Source of the DNA: Crenothrix sp. D3
Lineage (GTDB): Bacteria > Pseudomonadota > Gammaproteobacteria > Methylococcales > Methylomonadaceae
Assembly (NCBI GenBank): GCA_002134785.1
Contig: MBQZ01000062.1
Span: 124,001-188,000 of the forward strand
DNA: 64,000 nucleotides
Direction of reading: 5' to 3'
Below are positions 55,903-64,000 of the stretch, piece after piece. The notes under the pieces were generated by a model that saw only the letters and a list, made by a program, of their open reading frames with translations, was not told where the DNA came from and made no database searches. Each line of letters opens with the position of its first letter. Position 1 is the first letter of the stretch. The translations under genes were made by a program, and so were the position numbers.

Positions 55903-56327
55903 TGTTAAACTCCTCATTTAGATTATTTTAATGATGTATCTTGTACATCAATTCTTTTAACTCATTGATTATTTAGACGTTACTCAATATTAAATAACCA
56001 TAAAGATTATGCGATATATTTAAAGATAAGTCAATTTTAGGGTGGGGTTCTAAAGGTGTATGACATTAACATGAAATCTATTCTTGAATAGTTCACCAAT
56101 TGTATTCAAAATTTCGGTGGGTTAGGTACTGCAAAATCAACACGCCATTTTCATGGTCATACGCAGGTAGTCGGTTATAATTGAAAAATGAGTTAATTGA
56201 TGATATTGAAAAATTTATTGATTTGCCTGTTATTAAGCTATTTTTCATTGCGTTACATTTTTAATATACTATGCACTTAATCTATTTTTTTAACATTCAA
56301 TAAGCAAGAATTCCAAGGAAAATACGA
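55903..56327. other. Divergent intergenic region, nothing specific seen
   Basis: 425 AT-rich bases between hemerythrin and the gene at 56328. They must contain both promoters, but no operator-like or repeat structure stands out to me. Confidence 0.5.
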
Positions 56328-57143
56328 ATGAGTGTGCTGGAAGAGTTAAGAAAAAAAGCCGATGAAAAAAAAGCAGCTGAGCAACAGCAAGTATCAACTA
56401 ATGAACAGTTAGAGCAAGTTTATCAGGCCAAAATTCTACCTAAAATGCAGTTAATTCTTGATAGTTTTCAAGAAACCATTAATTACCTAAATTTTCTGGA
56501 AGAGCCTATTCAAATAGATAATTATTGCGCGAAATATCCACAATTTGGCAGCCTTTCTCAATCACATTATAAAATCAATACTGATGGGCGTATTGGTTTT
56601 GCCGATTACAATCGCTTAATGCAGGTTAATGTTAGTTTCTTTTGTGAAGCGGATGGTGAATTTAGTTATCGTTTAGAGTCAGACCCGTTAATCGACAAAG
56701 AAATTAACCTTCTGCAATCCAAAAGACTCCTTTTTGATTGGAAGCATAAATCAGTGGTTGGTGGGTACTGCACACTTTTTACTGTACAACGAAAAATTCC
56801 TGTGATTTTTCGAATTGAAGTTGACTATCAACACTCGTTATTTAAAGTGTTTATTCGAAATCATGAAAACCTTCAATCATTTGGTAAGAGCTTCACGCCT
56901 GAACAAGTGGATAATGCTTTTTTAGATGCCTTACTCAGTTATTTCCTGCGTAAAGATAATCGATTCGTTACGGCGGATGATATTTCCGTAGAAAATAAGA
57001 ATGCTATTAAAGCAGCTGTCCAAAAAAAGGCTGCCAGTTACAAACAACAAAATGAGCAACCCCCTCCAGCAGAGGATGAACCTGTGATTGCTAAAAAAAA
57101 TATAATCGGCTCGCTGTTTTCTAAATTTCAAAAGAAAAGTTAA
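56328..57143 (+). CDS. Conserved-looking hypothetical protein with charged ends
   Basis: 271 residues. AAGGA precedes the ATG. The N-terminus is a charged helix (LEELRKKADEKKAAEQQQ), probably coiled coil; the middle is a mixed domain (LPKMQLILDSFQETINYLNFLEE, IGFADYNRLMQVNVSFFCEAD, VIFRIEVDYQHSLFKVFIRNHEN); the C-terminus is Lys/Pro/Gln-rich, ending SLFSKFQKKS. No membrane segment or catalytic motif is visible, and I do not recognise the family. It is convergent with the heptosyltransferase gene. Confidence 0.75.
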   Translation: MSVLEELRKKADEKKAAEQQQVSTNEQLEQVYQAKILPKMQLILDSFQETINYLNFLEEPIQIDNYCAKYPQFGSLSQSHYKINTDGRIGFADYNRLMQVNVSFFCEADGEFSYRLESDPLIDKEINLLQSKRLLFDWKHKSVVGGYCTLFTVQRKIPVIFRIEVDYQHSLFKVFIRNHENLQSFGKSFTPEQVDNAFLDALLSYFLRKDNRFVTADDISVENKNAIKAAVQKKAASYKQQNEQPPPAEDEPVIAKKNIIGSLFSKFQKKS

Positions 57144-57147
57144 GCAG

Positions 57148-58218
57148 TTATTTAGCGAGTATTAACTGAATTATTGCCTTTACTCGTTCAACACTCAAGG
57201 TATCCAGACAGACGCTACGGCTTTTTTGATGCCTATCGCAGCCTTCTAAATGACAGGGTACACACAATTTTTCACCTTGAAGCAAATGGACATTATTCAC
57301 TGTCTGACTGCCAATTTTTTGAAATGGATTATTGTTCTGTTCAAAGCGGCATGGCCAAGGCGACCATTTCACAGGGTTAGTTGGGCCATACAGTGCGATA
57401 ACAGGAACGCCCGTTGCTGCCGCCAAGTGCGTTATGCCTGTATCAGGCCCTATGTATAAAGCGGCATTAGTCAATAATTCGGTCAATTGTGCCAAAGACA
57501 CACAGCCTGCAAGATTCAGCGTATCGTCAGGCAATTGTCGAGCAATGTTAGCAATATAATCCACTTCTTCCTGTGCTGTTCCACCTGTCAATACCAGTCT
57601 TAAACCTAATTGGTGCAAATAAAGCCCAATCGCCAGCCAGCCCTCCACCGTCCATTGTTTGTATGTCCATTGTGGATGGGTGTGTAACACCGCGTAAGTT
57701 TTATTACCCACTAATTGTTTTAATACTTGCGTGTCTTGAGTGCGTGGTGGCACTAATGCAAAACAGGGCGGCACATTAATCAACGCCAGTATGTTTAAAT
57801 GTTGTAACACCGTATGGGTATTATTGTCATCATCATATTCTAGCCATCGATACAGAAAAAAGCGTTTCCACCAACCCGTATTGGGTTTAGTTGGCACAAT
57901 TCCTATTCGCTGTGAGGTGGCAAACAAGCTGTATAAAAAAGGACGATCGCCTGCTTGCGTAGTAATTGCTAAATCGTAACGCCGTCTCAATTGCCGTAAT
58001 AATGCCCAATTATCAGCGAACTTAGCTTTACTCGGCACGGTAATGAGCCGATTAATATCAGGATTACCTTCCAACATGGCAGCCGTATTGCTATAAATCA
58101 ACACATCTAACTCGGCATCAGGATATGCCTGTCGTAATGAGCGTATTAACGGCGTAGTGAGTAACACATCACCTAAATAACGCATCGCAATGACTAAAAT
58201 TTTGCGTGGTTTGCTCAT
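57148..58218 (-). CDS. Glycosyltransferase family 9, heptosyltransferase-like
   Basis: 356 residues. GT9 features: KILVIAMRYLGDVLLTTPLIRSLR at the N-terminus (acceptor domain) and ALYIGPDTGITHLAAATGVP with ALYGPTNPVKWSPW in the nucleotide-sugar domain. The order and length suit ADP-heptose:LPS heptosyltransferases of the RfaQ/WaaQ type, which extend the inner core of lipopolysaccharide at the inner membrane. The precise acceptor is not deducible. Confidence 0.88.
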   Translation of the reverse strand: MSKPRKILVIAMRYLGDVLLTTPLIRSLRQAYPDAELDVLIYSNTAAMLEGNPDINRLITVPSKAKFADNWALLRQLRRRYDLAITTQAGDRPFLYSLFATSQRIGIVPTKPNTGWWKRFFLYRWLEYDDDNNTHTVLQHLNILALINVPPCFALVPPRTQDTQVLKQLVGNKTYAVLHTHPQWTYKQWTVEGWLAIGLYLHQLGLRLVLTGGTAQEEVDYIANIARQLPDDTLNLAGCVSLAQLTELLTNAALYIGPDTGITHLAAATGVPVIALYGPTNPVKWSPWPCRFEQNNNPFQKIGSQTVNNVHLLQGEKLCVPCHLEGCDRHQKSRSVCLDTLSVERVKAIIQLILAK

Positions 58219-58227
58219 ACGATGAAA

Positions 58228-58860
58228 TTAATGCTCGTGTTCATGATGATTACTTTCGCTTGCGGGTTGCGGTTGAACAAGCTGCACCGCAGTGCCGTAT
58301 TTATAAACCATCAAACCGCCCAAATCTGCACCCAGTGCCAGTAGCACACACATTAAACCAGACAGAATAAGAAAAAACGTATTCGCCACGCCTGTTAGCA
58401 ACGCACTTTTCTTTAACCGCCACAAAGACAAACTCACCGCCAACGTCAATACAGATATACCAAAACTTTCATGCCGTTCCATAATGGCATGAACGACATC
58501 ATTATGCGGCACCGAATAAGCCGCCGCAAAGCCAGCGATAACGGTAAAAACTGCACCAATCGCGCCAAAATATAATAAATAACTAGCAACTTCACGCCAC
58601 TGCGGTTTTTTTGCCAAACAAGCGACAACATCGAACAGAAAAAAAACGACTAAAAACGCAATCGGAAAATGCACTAACAATGGATGAATATTATTCATTC
58701 CTGCTAGCCCTGGCATCAAAGCATTAAAAAAGCCATCACCACCTGACGCTGTTAAATCTTCAAAAAAAGCCAGCATCCCTGTCAACATCTCCAGCAAACC
58801 GCCACCATTATCGGCATTGCCATGAACTTGCCACGCTAAAAAATTATTCATATCCATCAC
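58228..58860 (-). CDS. DUF2231 membrane protein
   Basis: 210 residues with four hydrophobic helices ([83 protein letters not shown]). The [11 protein letters not shown] motif is the signature of DUF2231. The C-terminus is His-rich (SNHHEHEH), and further conserved histidines could bind heme or metal. The first 60 residues are outside the usual domain. Located 17 bases after truA. Confidence 0.85.
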   Translation of the reverse strand: MMDMNNFLAWQVHGNADNGGGLLEMLTGMLAFFEDLTASGGDGFFNALMPGLAGMNNIHPLLVHFPIAFLVVFFLFDVVACLAKKPQWREVASYLLYFGAIGAVFTVIAGFAAAYSVPHNDVVHAIMERHESFGISVLTLAVSLSLWRLKKSALLTGVANTFFLILSGLMCVLLALGADLGGLMVYKYGTAVQLVQPQPASESNHHEHEH

Positions 58861-58877
58861 CTTAAGAGTTGTAGAGA

Positions 58878-59687
58878 TTAATCAAACCGCCGCGCATTGT
58901 CAGGCAATTTAGCAAACACAGGGTGTTTAGCAATGCCATACTGCTCAGGATAATACACCGCACCTAAATATAAACCATCGGGTGGCGCAGTCACGCCACC
59001 GAGTTTACGACTTTTAACATGAAGCAATTCCTCTGTCCATTCAACAGGCTGTTTACCCGCGCCTATCGCCATCAACACCCCCGCAATATTGCGTACCATG
59101 TGATGTAAAAACGCATTAGCAGAAATATCGATAATGACTTTATCGTCGTCTCGATAAACCTCAATAAAATACATCAAACGACACGGACTTTTAGACTGAC
59201 AGCCTTGCGCACGAAACGACGAAAAATCATGCTGACCAATCAACGCTTGCGCGGCTGAGTGCATTTTTTCCACATCCAAGGGCGCGGAATGCCACGTTAC
59301 TTGATTCCGCAACAATGCCGATTTAATGGGGCGATTTAAAATTACATAACGATAAAAACGCGCAATTGCACTATACCGCGCATGAAAATCACCGATAGCA
59401 GGTTGTACCCAAGTAATACGCACATCGTTAGGTAAAAAACTGTTGCCCCCCAATAACCACTCTTTTAACTCTCGTGTGGTGGTAGTATCAAAATGCACCA
59501 CCTGTTCCAGCGCGTGTACGCCTGTATCGGTACGTCCTGCGCATTGCACCGTGACAGGATGATTAGCAATTTTACTCAGTGCCTGTTCTAACACTTGCTG
59601 AACATTACGGTGCTGAACTTGCCATTGCCAACCACAAAAACCACTGCCATCGTATTCCACACCCAACACCATGCGGGTTTTATTCAT
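58878..59687 (-). CDS. truA: tRNA pseudouridine(38-40) synthase TruA
   Basis: 269 residues. Catalytic Asp lies in [20 protein letters not shown]; other motifs are [38 protein letters not shown] and [16 protein letters not shown]. Modifies uridines 38-40 in the tRNA anticodon arm. Its start overlaps the stop of the L,D-transpeptidase-like gene by eight bases. Confidence 0.97.
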   Translation of the reverse strand: MNKTRMVLGVEYDGSGFCGWQWQVQHRNVQQVLEQALSKIANHPVTVQCAGRTDTGVHALEQVVHFDTTTTRELKEWLLGGNSFLPNDVRITWVQPAIGDFHARYSAIARFYRYVILNRPIKSALLRNQVTWHSAPLDVEKMHSAAQALIGQHDFSSFRAQGCQSKSPCRLMYFIEVYRDDDKVIIDISANAFLHHMVRNIAGVLMAIGAGKQPVEWTEELLHVKSRKLGGVTAPPDGLYLGAVYYPEQYGIAKHPVFAKLPDNARRFD

Positions 59688-60168
59688 GACTATAAACTCT
59701 CATACCAACTGACACTCGATTAAATAACTCCAACATATCAGCATTATACAAGCGAATACAGCCATGCGACTCAGGTTGCCCATTCATTAATTCATCTGGG
59801 CAACCGTGTAGATAAATATAACGCCACGTTGTATCCACTTGACCATAACGATTTTTATGCGGCTCTAAACCACCTAACCACAGAATACGCGTCAAAATCC
59901 AATCACGTTGTGGGAATTGTGCGGCAAGTTCAGGACTATAAATTTCTCCTGTGGCACGTCTGGCTTTAAATACACTATACAACGGTAATCCCGCGCCAAT
60001 TTTTGCCCGAATACTGTGCCAACCTCTCGGCGTACAACCACTGCTCATACGTTCACCCGCGCCATTTTTAGCGGTAGAAATAGGGTAGACTGTTAATGCT
60101 TGCCCATTTTGAATGAGCGTGAGTTGCTGAGTGGCAATACAAATATCGAGATGAGAATCTGGAGACAT
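59680..60168 (-). CDS. YkuD-type L,D-transpeptidase-like protein
   Basis: 162 residues. The YkuD catalytic motif ESHGCIRLYNADM holds His and Cys; the N-terminal strand LDICIATQQLTLIQNGQAL and YPISTAKNGAGERMSSGCTPRG are typical. No signal peptide is visible, so export is uncertain; the family cross-links peptidoglycan or anchors lipoprotein in the periplasm. I use the ATG 60166-60168; the longer frame to 60213 translates an intergenic repeat. Confidence 0.85.
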   Translation of the reverse strand: MSPDSHLDICIATQQLTLIQNGQALTVYPISTAKNGAGERMSSGCTPRGWHSIRAKIGAGLPLYSVFKARRATGEIYSPELAAQFPQRDWILTRILWLGGLEPHKNRYGQVDTTWRYIYLHGCPDELMNGQPESHGCIRLYNADMLELFNRVSVGMRVYSHE

Positions 60169-60183
60169 GAGACTTTGAGTTTT

Positions 60184-60252
60184 GTAGGTTGGGTTAGCGA
60201 TAGCGTAACCCAACAGTTTTGTGGTGATTGTTGGGTTACAGCAGCCTATACA
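60184..60252. repeat. GTAGGTTGGGTTAGCG repeat, compound palindrome
   Basis: GTTGGGTTAGCGATAGCGTAACCCAAC is an inner palindrome (at about 60187-60214; written here as overlapping arms GTTGGGTTA..TAACCCAAC), followed by a further arm GTTGGGTTACAGCAGCC at 60229-60246. A related inverted copy lies at 60813-60840 on the other side of the nlpE-like gene. Confidence 0.75.
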
Positions 60253-60253
60253 G

Positions 60254-60784
60254 CTAGTGAATATGCACTTCCCGTCCCTTTACCTTATCACTTCTACGCA
60301 AACTATAGCTGTCTTCCAATTTCTCTGACATCTTCGATCCATCGCTGTTAAGTTGAACCAGCGTCCCTTCATCTTTAATAAAATAGTGCCGTGTGCTTGA
60401 TTCATTACGCGGTGTCAAAATAACGGTCTGTTTTTCCTCATCCCAACTGTACTTTCCTTTTTCATAAAACTCCCTTGAAGAATCTCTTGCAGGCTGAGTC
60501 ACTAACAGATAATTGTTATTTTGTTTTAAAGACAGCGTCGCTTTAATGCCATCACAATCATTGCAAGGAAGATAACCGTAAAAAATACCATGAAAGTCCT
60601 GACTTTTGTCATGGTTCGCGTGGGCGGCAGGATCAATTTCTTGCTGATGATTCTTTGCAAGTGCTTTAGCATAACTTTCTTGCGCGGTCAGATCCGTTGC
60701 TGCTGTTGCAACATGAGTAGCAAGCAGAATGCTGAAAAAAATCAACGTCAAATTGGTGTTTGTGTGTTTTTTAAATACTCGCAT
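60254..60784 (-). CDS. NlpE-like copper-stress protein
   Basis: 176 residues with a signal peptide (NLTLIFFSILLATHVATA). The NlpE N-terminal-domain motif FYGYLPCNDCDGIKATLSL carries the paired cysteines, and the lipocalin-like strands follow (NNYLLVTQPA, KGKYSWDEEKQTVILTP). No lipobox Cys is obvious, so it may be periplasmic rather than a lipoprotein. In other bacteria NlpE signals copper or surface stress to Cpx. The ATG 60782-60784 follows GGAGGA at seven bases. Inverted repeats of one family flank the gene. Confidence 0.85.
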   Translation of the reverse strand: MRVFKKHTNTNLTLIFFSILLATHVATAATDLTAQESYAKALAKNHQQEIDPAAHANHDKSQDFHGIFYGYLPCNDCDGIKATLSLKQNNNYLLVTQPARDSSREFYEKGKYSWDEEKQTVILTPRNESSTRHYFIKDEGTLVQLNSDGSKMSEKLEDSYSLRRSDKVKGREVHIH

Positions 60785-60812
60785 TTCAATTCCTCCAAAG
60801 TTTGTAGTTTTG

Positions 60813-60840
60813 ATTATAGGCGATAGCCGTAACCCAACAG
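60813..60840. repeat. Inverted copy of the repeat flanking the nlpE-like gene
   Basis: ATTATAGGCGATAGCCGTAACCCAACAGG is, in reverse complement, similar to the arm at 60229-60252 (shared TGTTGGGTTAC and CCTATA). Confidence 0.6.
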
Positions 60841-60942
60841 GATGCGCCAAAATTATTGGATTGCGCCATCGCTAACGTGACTTGTGCATCACGACAGATA
60901 GGCTTCCTTACGTCAGCCTATCCTATTTTGCTAGCGATTCAA

Positions 60943-62052
60943 TTAGGCAACCCTAGGCATTGCTCTCAATTTCTCAACCACTTTGTCACCAAATTCAACG
61001 GTGCTTATCATCTTAACGCCGCTGTCGGCTTTGGATAAGTCGGCGGTTGAATAGCCGTCGGCGAAGACGGCTTGCATGGCTGCCCAGACATTTTTGGCTT
61101 CTGCTTCCATGCCAAAGCTGTTTTCTAGCATCATCGCAACTGAACCAATCATGGAATATGGGTTGGCAATGTTTTTGCCTGCAATGTCAGGTGCTGAGCC
61201 GTGTGAGGGTTCGTAGTAGGCTTTATCAGGGCCGATACACGCGGAGGGCATTAAGCCTAATGAACCTAGAATACCGCCGCCTTGGTCGCTTAAAATATCA
61301 CCGAACATATTTTCCATGACCATCACGTCAAATTGCGTGGGTTTTAGGCATAGGTTAGTGGCGGCTGAATCGACTAATTGATGGTAAACCGTGACATCTG
61401 GGTAATCGACTGCCACTTCTTCTAAAATTTCATTCCACAAGACGCTGGATTTTAAGACGTTGCTTTTGTGAATATTGTGCAGGGTTTTTTTACGTTTACG
61501 CGCCAGTTTGAAGGCTTGTTCTAGTATTTGACGGATTTGATTTTCATCATATTCCAGTGTTTCTTTGACATAACGCAAGCCTTGTTCGTTTACGCCCATT
61601 TCTTTGTTGCCAAAGTACAAGCCGCCGACTAATTCTCTGACCATCATAATATCAATGCCTTCACCGATAATTTCAGGTTTTAACGGTGAGAAATGCGCGA
61701 GGGCTTTGGGCAATGAGACGGGTCTAAAGTTAGCGTAAGTGTTGTAACGGCGACGCATGGGTAATAACGCGCCACGCTCAGGTTGTTTGTCGATGGGGAT
61801 TTGTTTGGATTCTTCGTGGCTCAAGCCGATTGGGCCTTTTAAAATAGCATCGGCAGCGTCGCAAATATCAATAGTCGATTGTGGGAACGCGTCGCCAAAT
61901 TCAAAATACGCACACGCACCAAACGCGGCTGGCATTAATTCAAACGTGACATCGTTGCGTTCTTCAATGACTTTAAGCACTTTAAGTGCTTCCTGGGTGA
62001 TTTCAGGGCCGATACCGTCACCCGCTAATACTGCGATTTTATAATTTTTCAT
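60943..62052 (-). CDS. leuB: 3-isopropylmalate dehydrogenase
   Basis: 369 residues, third step of leucine synthesis: oxidative decarboxylation of 3-isopropylmalate with NAD. Motifs are IAVLAGDGIGPEITQEALK, YANFRPVSLP, VRELVGGLYFG (typical of LeuB), KTLHNIHKSNVLKSS, VYHQLVDSAATNL, GDILSDQGGGILGSLGLMPSA and EPSHGSAPDIAGKNIANP. The sequence is more like the broad isocitrate/isopropylmalate dehydrogenase group than like the E. coli enzyme, so the substrate is a family-level inference. leuA, leuC and leuD are not in the window. Confidence 0.88.
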   Translation of the reverse strand: MKNYKIAVLAGDGIGPEITQEALKVLKVIEERNDVTFELMPAAFGACAYFEFGDAFPQSTIDICDAADAILKGPIGLSHEESKQIPIDKQPERGALLPMRRRYNTYANFRPVSLPKALAHFSPLKPEIIGEGIDIMMVRELVGGLYFGNKEMGVNEQGLRYVKETLEYDENQIRQILEQAFKLARKRKKTLHNIHKSNVLKSSVLWNEILEEVAVDYPDVTVYHQLVDSAATNLCLKPTQFDVMVMENMFGDILSDQGGGILGSLGLMPSACIGPDKAYYEPSHGSAPDIAGKNIANPYSMIGSVAMMLENSFGMEAEAKNVWAAMQAVFADGYSTADLSKADSGVKMISTVEFGDKVVEKLRAMPRVA

Positions 62053-62155
62053 TATGCACCTTTGAATTTTACGAAATAATATTTTATAGAACTGTTCATT
62101 TTACTTCACTTTTAGAATCTGATTGATATTGCTAATAAAAAAACCTTGCCACCTA

Positions 62156-62392
62156 TCAGTTCCGCAAAACCGCCGAAAAAGTAGTTAAAGTAAAGCTACT
62201 TTGTAAGCAGCGTGTTAAATATCCAGTGCGTGGTGTCAATTTTGCTGTTTGGTTTTTTCCAGCGGTGTTGGACGTTGTAACGCATCGTTCAAGCCAATTC
62301 GAACCAGCTAACGCCATAATCAGAATCAATCGCTCTAAGCGATCTGCGTTAGTCGTTGGTGCATAAATAAAAGCCAAGCCAAATCCCCCCAA
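62156..62392 (-). pseudogene. C-terminal remnant of an IS4-type transposase
   Basis: GGFGLAFIYAPTTNADRLERLILIMALA resembles the end of IS4-superfamily transposases, where a GFG or WGF motif is followed by RLxxLLLIxALA. The rest has lost similarity and no catalytic residues remain. Located in the 410-base gap (62053-62462) between leuB and the TPR gene, in which I see nothing else. Confidence 0.45.
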
Positions 62393-62462
62393 TCACCGTC
62401 TTGTTTTATGATAGCCGTGTATTCATTATTCATGTGGAAACGCCAAGTTTTATCATGTGTGA

Positions 62463-64000
62463 TTAATCAGAGACCTCGGAGGTTTTTAAAACCTCCGTGG
62501 TCTGAACAACCGCCGCGTTAGATTTAGTTAAGACTTGCTCGCGCAATGCTTCAATTTCAGGCGATTGTCCGTAGATTCGGGCTAGTTTGTCCAAGTCATC
62601 CAACAAACTATTAATATCGTGTTGTTGATAAATCGCGGTTAAAGCCTGTTTCATTTCTGTGTCAGCGGCTGGTGCTTGTCCATCGGCAAGTAACGTTAAA
62701 GCCAACATGGCGCGGAAATTTCCATCTGCTGGGCGTTGTGCCAGTGCTTGCTGGCAAAGTGTTACGGCTTGTGCGGGTTGTTGTTGCCAAAGGGCGAATG
62801 CGGCTTTTTGTAGCAAGGTATAAGCTGGATTTTTACCTATTTTTTCAGCGTGCTTTATATCGGCTTCGGCTTTTTCGTAATCATCTATTTGCATATATAA
62901 ACTTGCACGATTTTGATACCAAAGAACTTCATCAGGATGAATTTCTATTGCTTGATTAAAATCTGCTAATGCTTGAGTGAATTGTTTTTGTTGATGGTGA
63001 TACACCGCTATATTATTAAAGCAAATAGCTTCATTAAATTTACTGCCTATTACATTATAAATCTGCGCAGCCTGTTGCAACGTAATAGTAGCTAGGGAGA
63101 TTTGTTGCTGTACGCCATACAATAAACCTAAAGCACGAGTGCAATTTGCTATTCCTAAACGATCTTTAATTTGTTGGTGGATTAATAAAGCTTGTTGATA
63201 ATTGTTTTGTGCAGAATCATATTTTTTTAAATGAAAATAGACATCTCCTAAGTCTTTAATGCAATTTGCTTCATCTAAACGGTCTTCGAGCTGTTGATAA
63301 ATTTCTAAAGCTTGCTTATAACAATCTATTGCTTGATTATATTCTGCTAGAGCCTGATGAATGCCACCGAGACCACGAATACAGAACGCTTCATTTAAAT
63401 AATCTTTTATTTGACGATGACTGGACAAAGCTTGCAGATAACAGTTTTTCGCTAAGTCGTATTCTGAAAAAATACTATGTATATCGCCTAATGCTTGAAT
63501 ACAGGTCGCCTTGCCTGAGTCATTTTTTAGTTGTTGAAAAAGTTGTAAGGCTTGTTGGTAACAATTTCGTGCTTCGCTATATTCGCTCAAAAGTTTATGC
63601 GTATTTCCAATAGTTCGAGTAAATTCCGCTATTAGATGTTTATTATTCGCGCTTTGCTTTAATGCTTGCTGTAATAAATTTTGGGCAGATAAATAACGGT
63701 CATAGAGAATATCAACTTGTGCTTGTAAAAATGCCGCCCAAGCTGCAACTTCACCGCTTATAAATTTACTATTTACAGCCTCTAAGACTACTTGCGTCAG
63801 GATTTCCAATTTATCAAATTGAAAACTATTATACCAATCGCTTGTTTGCTCAATAAAATTATCTTTAGCCGATAAATTATTAGCCAATAAACCATGATAA
63901 AGCGTTTCTACGCGCCAAGCGGTAACGCTTTGGTCTTGTTTTTTGCAATAAGCCGCCGCCCGTTTACTGAGTTTTTGATAACGGGCTTTGTTAGTTGACC
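62463..64000 (-). CDS. Tetratricopeptide-repeat protein, N-terminus beyond the window
   Basis: The frame is open from the TAA at 62463 to the right edge, so the start is outside. At least five 40-residue TPR units of one subtype follow one another, with the consensus YxxAxxxYQQALxxxQQxKDxxxEAxCIxxLGxIHxxLxE shown for example by ARNCYQQALQLFQQLKND and AKNCYLQALSSHRQIKDYL. Two further TPRs (ALADFNQAIEIHPDEVLWYQ, YEKAEADIKHAEKI) are of the common kind. The edge sequence (RYQKLSKRAAAYCKKQDQ, WRVETLYHGLL) could be the end of a STAND-type ATPase domain, but this is a guess. The last eleven residues come from a palindromic repeat (62471-62503). Confidence 0.8.
   Translation of the reverse strand, partial: STNKARYQKLSKRAAAYCKKQDQSVTAWRVETLYHGLLANNLSAKDNFIEQTSDWYNSFQFDKLEILTQVVLEAVNSKFISGEVAAWAAFLQAQVDILYDRYLSAQNLLQQALKQSANNKHLIAEFTRTIGNTHKLLSEYSEARNCYQQALQLFQQLKNDSGKATCIQALGDIHSIFSEYDLAKNCYLQALSSHRQIKDYLNEAFCIRGLGGIHQALAEYNQAIDCYKQALEIYQQLEDRLDEANCIKDLGDVYFHLKKYDSAQNNYQQALLIHQQIKDRLGIANCTRALGLLYGVQQQISLATITLQQAAQIYNVIGSKFNEAICFNNIAVYHHQQKQFTQALADFNQAIEIHPDEVLWYQNRASLYMQIDDYEKAEADIKHAEKIGKNPAYTLLQKAAFALWQQQPAQAVTLCQQALAQRPADGNFRAMLALTLLADGQAPAADTEMKQALTAIYQQHDINSLLDDLDKLARIYGQSPEIEALREQVLTKSNAAVVQTTEVLKTSEVSD
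62471..62503. repeat. Palindromic repeat forming the TPR gene's 3' end
   Basis: AGACCTCGGAGGTTTT pairs with AAAACCTCCGTGGTCT (one mismatch) around one base. It is translated as TTEVLKTSEVS, and the stop codon follows two codons later. The repeat type GACCTCGGAGGTTTT is recognisable from other Methylococcales-like genomes, from memory. Confidence 0.8.

Overview
The window looks like a chromosome segment of a gammaproteobacterial methylotroph, most likely a methanotroph of the order Methylococcales. This is inferred from methenyl-tetrahydromethanopterin cyclohydrolase (mch) with two ATP-grasp ligases typical of C1-carrier gene sets, a DUF2309/NuoM-type inorganic-carbon transporter, an aa3-type oxidase operon, and gene orders common in gammaproteobacteria (hflK-hflC-hisZ-purA; ftsY-ftsE-ftsX-rpoH). 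The DNA is moderately AT-rich and carries many families of short palindromic repeats.

Layout. 1-1645: 5' part (C-terminus missing) of an unrecognised protein with a degenerate J-like N-terminus. 2486-7195: hflK-hflC (membrane protease regulators), hisZ, purA. 7200-11000: an insertion-sequence graveyard with three or four dead transposases around an intact tRNA-His; one IS3 remnant abuts the stop codon of rlmD. 10994-13666: rlmD and a UbiH-type hydroxylase on the minus strand. 13862-25654: nitrogen assimilation, with an unusual 1815-residue GltB-like paralogue followed by canonical gltB-gltD. 26215-34117: a CysJ-like diflavin reductase, an ATP-grasp protein, mch, a decayed brnT toxin with intact antitoxin, a tightly packed three-gene unit of unknown function (TIGR04255-like protein, unknown, papain-like candidate), then a DUF3147 membrane protein coupled to a RimK-type ligase. 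34287-39010 (minus): dabA and dabB. 39232-42742 (minus): Hsp20, then an ECF sigma factor with a membrane-anchored VWA protein. 42890-44447: small plus-strand genes. 44521-55272 (minus): one long same-strand block running coxB-coxA-small ORF-ctaG-coxC, then SURF1, a SCO-like protein, a CtaA-FtsY fusion, ftsE, ftsX and rpoH, interrupted only by a plus-strand DUF2909 gene. 55504-64000: hemerythrin, heptosyltransferase, DUF2231, truA, an L,D-transpeptidase, an NlpE-like protein, leuB, an IS4-type remnant and a TPR protein that runs off the right edge.

Most striking points. (1) A single 623-codon frame joins a heme A synthase (CtaA/COX15)-like membrane domain to the signal-recognition-particle receptor FtsY, physically linking the oxidase assembly operon to ftsEX-rpoH. 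(2) A near-perfect CIRCE operator lies just upstream of rpoH, suggesting HrcA control of the heat-shock sigma factor. (3) At least five short palindromic repeats sit in frame inside coding sequences (cysJ, the ATP-grasp gene twice, dabA, the TPR gene) and are read as peptide insertions. (4) The GltB paralogue has a shortened cysteine spacing at its iron-sulphur site and extra segments. (5) A compact three-gene cassette at 30842-32799 is the best candidate for an undescribed system. (6) A 33-codon membrane peptide overlaps the ctaG start. All identifications are from reading sequence; no database search was run.
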